Positions 1-5,372 of a stretch of DNA of 7,396 nucleotides are shown one piece after another. The stretch is from JBBRUG01 sp038247995 (GTDB taxonomy: Bacteria > Chloroflexota > Chloroflexia > Chloroflexales > Chloroflexaceae). A model generated the notes under the pieces. The model did no database searches and was not told the DNA's origin. It was given only the letters and a program-made list of their open reading frames with translations. The translations under genes were made by a program, and so were the position numbers. Within the stretch, counting starts at the first letter, position 1. Every line of letters starts with the position of its first letter. Where the stretch lies: positions 1 through 7,396 of the forward strand of contig JBBRUG010000306.1 in the NCBI GenBank assembly GCA_038247995.1, written 5' to 3'.

Positions 1-2
1 CG

Positions 3-83
3 CTGGCTGGCCTGGAGGTTACCTGTTATACGCGTCTGGTTGAGCATTTGTCCGAACCGTCGAGAGATATAAGCGAACGGTAA
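3..83 (+). other. possible C-terminal end of an unidentified plus-strand gene
   Basis: An open frame enters from the left edge and ends at TAA 81-83. Its last residues read LVEHLSEPSRDISER, a charged and plausible protein tail. The stop falls within a few bases of the point (about 83-88) where the convergent UvrA-like gene loses family similarity. The sequence left of the breakpoint may therefore be a neighbouring gene or mobile-element end brought in by a rearrangement. I cannot assign a family from 26 residues, and the frame could be open by chance in GC-rich DNA. Confidence 0.2.
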
Positions 84-823
84 GTGGTCGGCTCCTTGTG
101 GAGCAGGTCGTGCAGTTCCGGCTTGGTGAACTTGCGGATCGGCTTGTCCGGGTCGAAGAAGCCGCAGCCGCGGAAGATCCGGCCATACCAGCCGTCCATG
201 CTGTAGCCGGGGATCGTGAGCGCGCCCGCATTGAGCGACTTGCTATCGTCGTACAGCGCCGACAGGTCGAAGTCGGTGACCGAGCCCATGCCCTCGCAGC
301 GCGGACACATGCCGCCGAGCCGAGAGAAGGTCGCATGCTCGGTCTTCGTCTTTCCCGCACCGCGCTCGATCGTGATCGCACCACTGGCCTTTACTGAGGG
401 GACGTTGAACGAGTACGCGTTGGGCGAGCCGATCTGCGGCTGCCCGAGGCGGCTGAAGACAATCCGCAGCATCGCGTTGGCGTCGGTGGCGGTGCCGACG
501 GTGGAGCGGGCGTTGGCCCCCATACGCTCCTGGTCGACGATGATCGCGGTAGTCAGGCCATCCAGCACATCGACCTCGGGCCGGGCCAGCATTGGCATGA
601 AGCCCTGCACGAACGCGCTGTAGGTCTCGTTGATCATCCGCTGCGACTCTGCCGCGATAGTGCCGAACACCAGCGACGACTTGCCCGATCCCGAGACGCC
701 GGTAAACACCGTCAGCCGCCGCTTGGGGATCGCGATGCTGATGTCCTGCAAGTTATTCGCGCGGGCGCCCTGGACGCGGATCAGGTCGTGGCTGTCTGCG
801 GGGTGCCGGCTGGAGGAAGTCAT
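26..823 (-). pseudogene. truncated UvrA-like ABC ATPase (excinuclease ABC subunit A family, class II), N-terminal third only
   Basis: The 265-residue product matches the start of UvrA-like ATPases, which are normally about 750 residues or longer. Those proteins are DNA-binding tandem-ABC ATPases; the short class II forms are often linked to resistance to DNA-intercalating drugs. Visible are Walker A GVSGSGKS at residues 42-49, the DQERMGANARSTVGTATD segment at 97-114 (the family's RSTVGT motif) and half of a zinc module, CPRCEGMG at 173-180. Family similarity continues to LHDLLHKEPT (residues 237-246). The frame then runs about 19 unrelated residues (TYRSLISLDGSDK...) to TAA at 26-28. The second zinc half, both ABC signature motifs, Walker B and the whole second ATPase domain are missing. 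The start ATG at 821-823 has an AGGA eight bases upstream. It lies 65 bases downstream of the SRPBCC gene and may be read from the arsR promoter. It is almost certainly non-functional as an ATPase. Confidence 0.85.
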
Positions 824-888
824 AAATATAGTCCTGTTATCTTGATCGAAGCCAGCGCCTGTACCGGAAAATTCACTTTATACACTAC

Positions 889-1329
889 TCATGGCATCCG
901 CGTAAGGAGCTCGCCAAGTTGCCCGCCCATCAGCTTCCAGCCGTAGCGCGCACCGCCGAATGCCTGCTTCTGGTTCGGCGCGAAACCCGACTGCACCAGG
1001 GAGAGGCGCGTGCCCGCCGCTGTGGGCGTGAGCGTGAGCGTCACGACGGTGTCGATGTCGCCGACAACCCACGTGTAGCTGAGCTTCCGCTGCGCTTCGA
1101 TCGCGAGGAACCGGCAATGCACGCTGCCGTCCCACTCGGGCTGCGGCTGCGCCTTGAACGTGAACGCCGCCCCTAGCTCGAGCTTGAGCGCGACCACGGG
1201 CAGGAGCCACTCGGCAAGTAGGATGGGGTCGGTAAGTGCGCGCCACACCTTCTCCGGCGAATGACGTAAATCGAATTCGAACGCAAGCGATTCAGTTTGC
1301 GCTGCTGTGGTCTTGTCGGTGCGCGTCAT
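889..1329 (-). CDS. SRPBCC (AHSA1/START-like) domain protein
   Basis: This 146-residue protein is a single SRPBCC helix-grip domain of the AHSA1 (activator of Hsp90 ATPase homologue 1-like) type, at the usual length for the family. The signature opening FEFDLRHSPEKVWRALTDPI occupies residues 17-36, followed by LAEWLLP (38-44). Alternating beta strands follow (WDGSVHCRFLAIE, KLSYTWVVGD, DTVVTLTLTPTAAGTRLSLVQSGF), and the C-terminal helix is GARYGWKLMGGQLGELLTRM at 126-145. The fold forms a hydrophobic ligand cavity; the ligand is unknown here. The ATG shares ATGA with the arsR stop codon (1326-1329), indicating translational coupling. ArsR plus AHSA1 pairs are a recurrent arrangement in bacteria in which the regulator controls the SRPBCC protein. 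No signal peptide is seen, so it is cytosolic. Confidence 0.9.
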   Translation of the reverse strand: MTRTDKTTAAQTESLAFEFDLRHSPEKVWRALTDPILLAEWLLPVVALKLELGAAFTFKAQPQPEWDGSVHCRFLAIEAQRKLSYTWVVGDIDTVVTLTLTPTAAGTRLSLVQSGFAPNQKQAFGGARYGWKLMGGQLGELLTRMP

Positions 1330-1655
1330 TCGTCCATTTCTTCCAGCAGTTGTTCAAGGCGATCAACGCGCTCCGTCCAGAAAGCGCGGTAGTGCGCGAT
1401 CCAGTCGATGAGCGGCTGCATCCCCTGCGGCTCCACCCGGTAGTAGACGCGGCGCCCCGCGCGCCGACCGATCACCAGGCCGGCGTCTTTCAACGTGGCG
1501 AGGTGCTGCGAGACCGCCGGCTGCGAGATATCGAAGCGCGCCTTGAGGTCCTTCACCGCCGCTTCGCCACGCGTGAGCGATTCGAAGATCGCCCGGCGGC
1601 TGGGGTCGGCCAGGGCCTGAAAGATCTTGTTTTCGGCCACATTTGCGCTCTGCAT
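1326..1655 (-). CDS. ArsR-family winged-helix transcriptional repressor (no metal-site cysteines)
   Basis: The product is a 109-residue winged helix-turn-helix protein. IFQALADPSRRAIFESLTRG at residues 11-30 is the ArsR N-terminal signature. The recognition HTH spans about 34-61 (VKDLKARFDISQPAVSQHLA and the following helix), the wing is RRAGRRVYYRV at 64-74, and an acidic C-terminal helix ends LEQLLEEMDE. The protein has no cysteine, so the classical arsenic/cadmium-sensing site is absent and it is not a typical metalloregulator. I chose ATG 1653-1655. An in-frame GTG at 1671-1673 would add six residues, but it lies in the promoter spacer, directly before the -10, and could not be in an mRNA made from that promoter. 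The predicted +1 coincides with the A of the ATG, so the mRNA should be leaderless. It overlaps the downstream SRPBCC gene by four bases and probably represses its own operon. Confidence 0.9.
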   Translation of the reverse strand: MQSANVAENKIFQALADPSRRAIFESLTRGEAAVKDLKARFDISQPAVSQHLATLKDAGLVIGRRAGRRVYYRVEPQGMQPLIDWIAHYRAFWTERVDRLEQLLEEMDE

Positions 1656-1661
1656 GAATAA

Positions 1662-1690
1662 ATTATAAGTCACCGCTTATAGATTGTCAA
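1662..1690 (-). promoter_or_regulatory. perfect-consensus sigma-70-type promoter of the arsR operon
   Basis: On the minus strand, TTGACA (1690-1685) is followed by exactly 17 bases and then TATAAT (1667-1662). Both hexamers match the consensus at all six positions. The next six bases (TTATTC) lead directly to ATG at 1655, which is where +1 is expected. A promoter this strong normally needs repression, which fits the inverted repeat embedded in it and the ArsR repressor it drives. Confidence 0.85.
1664..1681. promoter_or_regulatory. probable ArsR operator, inverted repeat within the promoter
   Basis: TATAAG (1664-1669) and CTTATA (1676-1681) are perfect 6-base inverted arms separated by TCACCG. 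The element covers most of the -10 and most of the spacer of the arsR promoter, so a bound ArsR dimer would block RNA polymerase. AT-rich imperfect dyads over the promoter are usual for ArsR/SmtB operators. That this particular protein binds this site is inferred from position only. Confidence 0.6.
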
Positions 1691-1696
1691 GCACGC

Positions 1697-1744
1697 GGAT
1701 AGCGCTTCCAGGGCATGAGCAACGTCCGCCGATCCGCGCTATCC
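1697..1744. repeat. 9-bp inverted repeat upstream of the arsR promoter
   Basis: GGATAGCGC (1697-1705) and GCGCTATCC (1736-1744) are perfect inverted arms with a 30-base spacer, starting seven bases beyond the arsR -35. No T-run follows on either strand, so it is not an obvious intrinsic terminator. It could be a regulator-binding dyad, or the remnant of a palindromic intergenic repeat. Function unknown. Confidence 0.45.
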
Positions 1745-1773
1745 TCACCCCCCAACCCCCTTGCGCCAATGCA

Positions 1774-1785
1774 CCCAGCGCTGGG
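1774..1785. repeat. 12-bp perfect palindrome CCCAGCGCTGGG
   Basis: CCCAGCGCTGGG is fully self-complementary with no spacer. It lies about 100 bases upstream of the glycosyltransferase-operon promoter and about 85 bases upstream of the arsR -35. It could be a binding site for a dimeric regulator, but the GC content makes a chance palindrome fairly easy. Confidence 0.3.
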
Positions 1786-1882
1786 CGAGCGATTACGCCG
1801 ATCCACTGTACACGTGCTGCCGATCTGTTCATGCCTGGGCGGATCGATCGCCGCATGACACATGACTAGAATGAAAGATTAC

Positions 1883-1910
1883 TTCATATCCCGGGTTGGC
1901 ATGCTATAAT
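1883..1910 (+). promoter_or_regulatory. extended -10 promoter for the glycosyltransferase operon
   Basis: TGCTATAAT at 1902-1910 is a perfect extended -10 (TGn plus TATAAT). A weak -35, TTCATA at 1883-1888 (four of six consensus positions), sits 16 bases upstream. Transcription would start near A1917, giving a leader that enters a hairpin within about eight bases. It is the only good plus-strand promoter found before the 58-residue ORF and the methyltransferase gene. Confidence 0.6.
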
Positions 1911-1924
1911 CCCGGCAACACAAA

Positions 1925-1955
1925 GCCCACCCGCGCCGCCAAGCGTCAGGTGGGC
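1925..1955 (+). promoter_or_regulatory. 5' leader hairpin that would sequester a Shine-Dalgarno
   Basis: GCCCACC (1925-1931) pairs perfectly with GGTGGGC (1949-1955). Inside it CGC (1932-1934) can pair with GCG (1943-1945), leaving a three-base bulge and an eight-base loop. The right arm overlaps AGGTGG (1948-1953), the best SD for the GTG-started small ORF at 1959. When folded, the hairpin would hide that SD. It could act as a translational switch or as a stabilising 5' stem. No aptamer family is recognised, and the T6 run at 1971-1976 is too far away for a terminator. Confidence 0.4.
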
Positions 1956-1958
1956 CAC

Positions 1959-2135
1959 GTGCGGAACCTATTTTTTGTGTGCGTTGCGTTGCCGATTGGG
2001 CTTCATCTCGCCAATTGGGCCCAGCGACGCGACAAGCTGGACGAAGTAGCATCGGAACAGCGCGATGCCTGTGTCGCTGCGATAAATGCGTTTCACCGCG
2101 ATCACGGTATCTGCGTGGGCGCAACGTGCCGATGA
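1959..2135 (+). CDS. possible small single-span membrane protein (58 aa), unrecognised
   Basis: I do not recognise a family. Starting at GTG 1959-1961, the product opens with a hydrophobic segment, NLFFVCVALPIGLHLANW at residues 3-20. A positively charged stop-transfer-like stretch (QRRDK) and a polar, helix-prone tail (LDEVASEQRDACVAAINAFH, 27-46) follow. Four cysteines lie at positions 8, 38, 52 and 57. AGGTGG sits five bases before the GTG, and the frame ends at TGA 2133-2135, 42 bases before the methyltransferase ATG. The topology suggests a signal-anchor protein with its N-terminus inside or an uncleaved signal. An upstream TTG (1896) would extend the frame by 21 residues, but it lies before the predicted transcription start. 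Support is composition, SD and position only. Confidence 0.35.
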   Translation: MRNLFFVCVALPIGLHLANWAQRRDKLDEVASEQRDACVAAINAFHRDHGICVGATCR

Positions 2136-2177
2136 CGTCTCCCCCTTTGCCGACAGCTTCTAAGGATTGAGCTACCC

Positions 2178-2786
2178 ATGCCTCAAGCGCTCACCAAACT
2201 TCGCGCCACCTGGACGCGGATCTACGACCGACTGACCGGTCTCGAAGATCAGAACTGGAGCCGGGTCGTTGTGCGCCAGGCGATGCGCGAATGGATCACC
2301 GAACTGGAGCCGCAGCGCCTGCGCGTGTTGGAGATCTCGGGCGAATTTTGGCGCCGCGAGCCGTTCGGCGCGTATACCAGCGTCCGTTACCCCGCCTACG
2401 ATCTGTGCGCTGGCCCGCTCGATGAGCGCTTCGACCTGATCATCGCCGACCAGGTGTTTGAGCACCTGCTCTGGCCCTATCGCGCCGGGAAGAACGCCTA
2501 CACAATGCTCGAACCGGGCGGCCATTTGCTCATCGCAACGCCATTCCTGGTGCGCATCCATAACGAACCGACCGACTGTACGCGCTGGACGGAAACCGGG
2601 CTACGCCACTTTCTGGCCGAGTGTGGGTTTCCCTTCGAACAGATTCGCACCGGATCGTGGGGCAACCGGGCCGTTGTGCGCGCCAATCTTAAGCCCGCCG
2701 GTTGGATTCGCTATCGCCGGCGGCTCCACTCGCTGTATAATGAGGCGACGTTTCCATATCATGTTTGGGCGATCGCCCGAAAGTGA
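2178..2786 (+). CDS. class I SAM-dependent methyltransferase-fold protein of a glycan cluster
   Basis: The 202-residue product has the Methyltransf_11-like order of motifs: RLRVLEISGEFW (48-58) at the motif I position, FDLIIADQVFEHLLWPYRAG (85-104) for the motif II/III core, LEPGGHLLIATPF (111-123) as the post-core strand, and a conserved IHNEPTDCTRWTETGLRHFL segment (127-146). Motif I lacks the usual GxGxG; only EISG remains, which seems typical of this short cluster-associated subfamily. Activity cannot be assumed from motifs alone. The likely role is methylation of a sugar or lipid-linked glycan intermediate, inferred from the glycosyltransferases that follow. AAGGA lies 11 bases before the ATG. 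The next gene begins nine bases after the TGA. The product is cytosolic, with no signal peptide. Confidence 0.85.
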   Translation: MPQALTKLRATWTRIYDRLTGLEDQNWSRVVVRQAMREWITELEPQRLRVLEISGEFWRREPFGAYTSVRYPAYDLCAGPLDERFDLIIADQVFEHLLWPYRAGKNAYTMLEPGGHLLIATPFLVRIHNEPTDCTRWTETGLRHFLAECGFPFEQIRTGSWGNRAVVRANLKPAGWIRYRRRLHSLYNEATFPYHVWAIARK

Positions 2787-2795
2787 GCGCTCCGG

Positions 2796-3983
2796 TTGCC
2801 GACCGTCGTCTGCGATATCGATCTGCTCACGCTGCCGCCGGAGTTGCGCGATCTCACTGCCTACGACGGGGCGTTGGTACTGATCCGTTTGGGAGGCCGA
2901 CCGGTTGGGCAGGCCTGGTTGCCCGTCACCGATGGACGCATCGACGGAACCACCCTGCGTGAAGAACTGTTCCGCGCCGCCGGTTGGCCACCCTGGCAAG
3001 CCTGGACTGAAGCTTACCTGGCCCCGATTCACCCGCCCGAACCACCCCTGCCCAGCGCAACAATTGTTGTCTGCACGCGCAATCGCGCCGCCGATTTAGT
3101 CGATTGCCTAACCTCGCTCCAGCAACTCCCCAACGATGGTCAAGAGTTGATCATCGTCGATAATGCGCCCTCCGACGACAGTACTTACCGCGTTGTCCAG
3201 CAGTTCCCTGCCGTGCGCTATGTGCGCGAGGATCGGCTTGGGTTGGCTGCCGCGCGCAATCGGGCGCTCCACGAAGCACAGGGCGAGGTAGTGGCCTTCA
3301 CCGACGACGACGCAACGGTTGAACCGGGTTGGTTGCGCGCTCTGCTGCGCAATTTCAGCGATCCGCTGGTGCTGGGTGTGAGCGGCCTGACAATGCCGGT
3401 TGAACTGGAGACGCCGGCCCAGGAGTGGTTCGAGCGGTTTACGCCATTTGGACGCGGATTTCAGCGCCGGGTCTTCGATATGACCAACCATGACCCATTG
3501 CAACCCAACCCGGTCGGCTCGGGGGCGAGCCTGGCCTTCCGGCGCTCGGTGCTGCACCTGATCGGCCCCTTCGACGAGGCGTTTGGCCCTGGTACGCCAA
3601 GCAAGTCCGGCGCCGATACCGAGCTGATCACGCGCATTCTCCAGGCCGGCTACCGGCTCGTCTACGATCCGGCGGCGCTCAACTGGCATCGCCATCGCCG
3701 CGATTGGGACGGCCTGGTGAACCGTATGCGCGACTACGGCACGGGGCGCGGTTCACGCTGGACACGTGGCCTGCTGCTGCAACACGAAGTTGGTGTGCTT
3801 GGTGTGGCGGCGGCCTGGCTTTTGCGGTATAGCCTACCGCGTTACGCCAGGGCCCTGCGTCAGGGTCGTACCAGTCCGCTCGCCACGCTGATCGGCGTCG
3901 ATATGATGGGATGGTGGCGCGGCCCCGGCGCGTATCTCGCTGCGCGCCAAGCCGAGCGCGCCAAGGGCAAGGGCAAGGGGTAG
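2796..3983 (+). CDS. GT2-family glycosyltransferase with extra N-terminal module (GT-A)
   Basis: The 395-residue product is a GT-A-fold inverting transferase that would move a sugar from a nucleotide-sugar donor to a glycan acceptor at the cytoplasmic membrane face. An N-terminal module (about 1-80) precedes the catalytic domain. Catalytic landmarks are VVCTRNRAADL (91-101), VDNAPSDDST (121-130), AAARNRAL (151-158), the metal-binding TDDD (169-172), and GPFDEAFGPGT followed by GADTEL (272-277) at the catalytic-base region. NWHRHRRDW (296-304) comes next, with a hydrophobic stretch at about 332-346. The tail is KGKGKG. The start is TTG 2796-2798: the preceding in-frame codons run straight to the methyltransferase stop, and the residues from here align with the ATG-started N-terminus of the paralogue at 5369. 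No clear SD is visible, so translation is probably coupled to the upstream gene nine bases away. Donor and acceptor are unknown. Confidence 0.9.
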   Translation: MPTVVCDIDLLTLPPELRDLTAYDGALVLIRLGGRPVGQAWLPVTDGRIDGTTLREELFRAAGWPPWQAWTEAYLAPIHPPEPPLPSATIVVCTRNRAADLVDCLTSLQQLPNDGQELIIVDNAPSDDSTYRVVQQFPAVRYVREDRLGLAAARNRALHEAQGEVVAFTDDDATVEPGWLRALLRNFSDPLVLGVSGLTMPVELETPAQEWFERFTPFGRGFQRRVFDMTNHDPLQPNPVGSGASLAFRRSVLHLIGPFDEAFGPGTPSKSGADTELITRILQAGYRLVYDPAALNWHRHRRDWDGLVNRMRDYGTGRGSRWTRGLLLQHEVGVLGVAAAWLLRYSLPRYARALRQGRTSPLATLIGVDMMGWWRGPGAYLAARQAERAKGKGKG

Positions 3984-4070
3984 GCAGGCGGCAGGACCCA
4001 CGATACAGAATCTGTGGCGTAAGGCGCAGCATACGCGCCGCGTTAGCTTCGGCCTCATACCAAACACCAT

Positions 4071-5372
4071 ATGATCCCTCCCCCAACCATCAGCGTGATC
4101 ATCCCGACGCATAACCGTAGCGGCTCGCTGCGGCGTCTGCTCGATATGCTCGGCGTCCAGCGTTACCCGCTTGCCCAGATCGAAGTGCTCGTGATCGCCG
4201 ATGGCTGCACCGACGACACTCATGAACTGCTGCGCACCTATCGAGCGCCCTACGTTCTACGCAGCTTTGTCCAGTCATCGCAAGGGGTTGCCGTGGCGCG
4301 CAACCGGGGCGCTGCTGAAGCTCAGGCGCCACTGCTCCTCTTTATCGACGATGACGTAATGCCCGGCCCGGCAACGCTCGCCACTCACGTGGCCGCCCAT
4401 CAGGCGCTTTCCGGGCTGATCGCGATTGGGCCGTATCCCGTCGCCGTGCATCCGGGCCACAATTTGTTACTCCAAGAACTACGGATCTGGTGGAGCGACT
4501 TCTTCCAGAAGATGTGCCAGCCTGGTCATCGCTACACTTATCGCGATCTAGTTACGGGCAACTGCTCCATCCGTAAGGCCGATTTTCTGCGTCTGGGCGG
4601 CTTTGATCCGGCGTTCTGGCGGCATCAGGATTGGGAGTTGGGCCTGCGTGCGATGAAGGCCGGGTTGACGATCCGCTGCATCCCTGAAGCGCTTGCCGCG
4701 CATCATGTACAGATGGATCTGGCGGCCTTATGCCGCCATGGGCGTACTGAAGGCCGGATGGATGTGTTTCTGGCTACGCGCTATCCGGCGTTGATTCCGC
4801 ACTTGCCATTGACATTTTATGCCACCATCTATCCGCCGGCCGGCAAACTACGCCGCTCGCTGCGCATCCTGGCCTTCCGGCGTCCTGAACTTGGCGATCG
4901 GGTCGCCCGGCGCATGGAATTTGCCGTTCGGCGCGCCGCGGCGTTAAAGCTGCGCGCCACATGGCGCCGCTGGACCTACGACCTGCGCGATTATTGGTAC
5001 TGGCGTGGTGTGGCCGAGGAGACCGGCTCACTGCAGGGCTTAGCGGCATTGGTGGCTAGCCGGCCTGCCGATCCTGTTTCGGCCGAGCCGTTGCTCACGG
5101 TCGATTTGCGCCAGGGACTTCAGGCCGCCGCCGCGCTGATCGATCGCGAACGGCCTGCTGGGGCGACGATCATCTATGGCGCACGCCAGATTGGACTGAT
5201 CCCGCCGCAACCAGGCGCGGAGCCGTTGCGTAGTGTGCATCTGGGGCCGTACATTGCGCAGCACCTGAGCTACGAACTGCTCACGGCGCTGGCCAATACC
5301 CATGCCGCCGACGCCAACCCGCCGGCTTTGCCCGATGTCGCCGCCGCAGCCCTGCGAGGAACCCTGCGATGA
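4071..5372 (+). CDS. GT2-family glycosyltransferase with long C-terminal extension
   Basis: This 433-residue GT-A protein has a complete set of motifs: SVIIPTHNRSGSL (8-20), VIADGCTDDT (41-50), VAVARNRGAAEA (73-84), the DxD-type FIDDDVMPG (91-99), GNCSIRKADFLRLGGFDPAF (163-182) and WRHQDWELGLRAM (183-195) carrying the acidic catalytic-base position. It should be an active inverting glycosyltransferase on a surface glycan or lipid-linked intermediate. It lacks the N-terminal module of its two neighbours. Residues from about 255 on are an Arg-rich, then Ala/Leu-rich extension (including RRWTYDLRDYWYWRG, 299-313) that I cannot assign. An 87-base gap separates it from the previous gene, and no SD is evident before ATG 4071. 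The gap contains only small GC hairpins (for example GGCGC/GCGCC at 4023-4039). It overlaps the next gene by ATGA. Confidence 0.9.
   Translation: MIPPPTISVIIPTHNRSGSLRRLLDMLGVQRYPLAQIEVLVIADGCTDDTHELLRTYRAPYVLRSFVQSSQGVAVARNRGAAEAQAPLLLFIDDDVMPGPATLATHVAAHQALSGLIAIGPYPVAVHPGHNLLLQELRIWWSDFFQKMCQPGHRYTYRDLVTGNCSIRKADFLRLGGFDPAFWRHQDWELGLRAMKAGLTIRCIPEALAAHHVQMDLAALCRHGRTEGRMDVFLATRYPALIPHLPLTFYATIYPPAGKLRRSLRILAFRRPELGDRVARRMEFAVRRAAALKLRATWRRWTYDLRDYWYWRGVAEETGSLQGLAALVASRPADPVSAEPLLTVDLRQGLQAAAALIDRERPAGATIIYGARQIGLIPPQPGAEPLRSVHLGPYIAQHLSYELLTALANTHAADANPPALPDVAAAALRGTLR

Larger units (their letters stand above)
1691..1882. other. divergent intergenic region, no gene recognised
   Basis: Together with flanking promoter elements this separates the minus-strand arsR operon from the plus-strand glycosyltransferase operon. 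It holds the 9-bp inverted repeat at 1697-1744, a C-rich tract CCTCACCCCCCAACCCCC (1743-1760) of a kind I associate with Chloroflexota and some cyanobacterial intergenic repeats, and a 12-bp palindrome at 1774-1785. The short open frames here have no protein-like composition and no SD. Confidence 0.5.

Noticed and set aside
22..840. Direct repeat CCTGTTAT (22-29 and 833-840) as target-site duplication around a mobile element
   Set aside because: No transposase or terminal inverted repeats lie between the copies; the interval is the UvrA-like fragment itself. An 8-mer match can be chance.
98..845. Plus-strand open frames across the UvrA-like region (98-397, 216-623, 630-845)
   Set aside because: They are antisense shadows of the clear UvrA-like reading frame, without SD or protein-family motifs.
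1656..1673. GTG at 1671-1673 as the arsR start (115-residue version)
   Set aside because: It lies in the promoter spacer immediately before TATAAT and is absent from any mRNA made by the consensus promoter. It has no SD, and the extra residues MTYNLF are not family-like.
1949..1976. Intrinsic terminator formed by the leader hairpin plus the T6 run
   Set aside because: The T run starts 16 bases after the stem end, far too distant, and it lies inside the small ORF.
2736..2741. TATAAT in the end of the methyltransferase gene as a promoter for the TTG-started glycosyltransferase
   Set aside because: No -35-like hexamer is found at 16-18 bases, and no TGn extension is correctly placed. It is more likely Tyr-Asn codons.
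3984..4070. Terminator or riboswitch in the 87-base gap between the first and second glycosyltransferases
   Set aside because: Only short hairpins (ACAGA-A-TCTGT at 4005-4015, GGCGC/GCGCC at 4023-4039) are present, with no T tract and no conserved fold recognised.
4809..4837. TTGACA at 4809-4814 inside the middle glycosyltransferase as an internal promoter
   Set aside because: The sequence 16-18 bases downstream is GC-rich with no -10-like hexamer, and the -35 match is explained by coding sequence.
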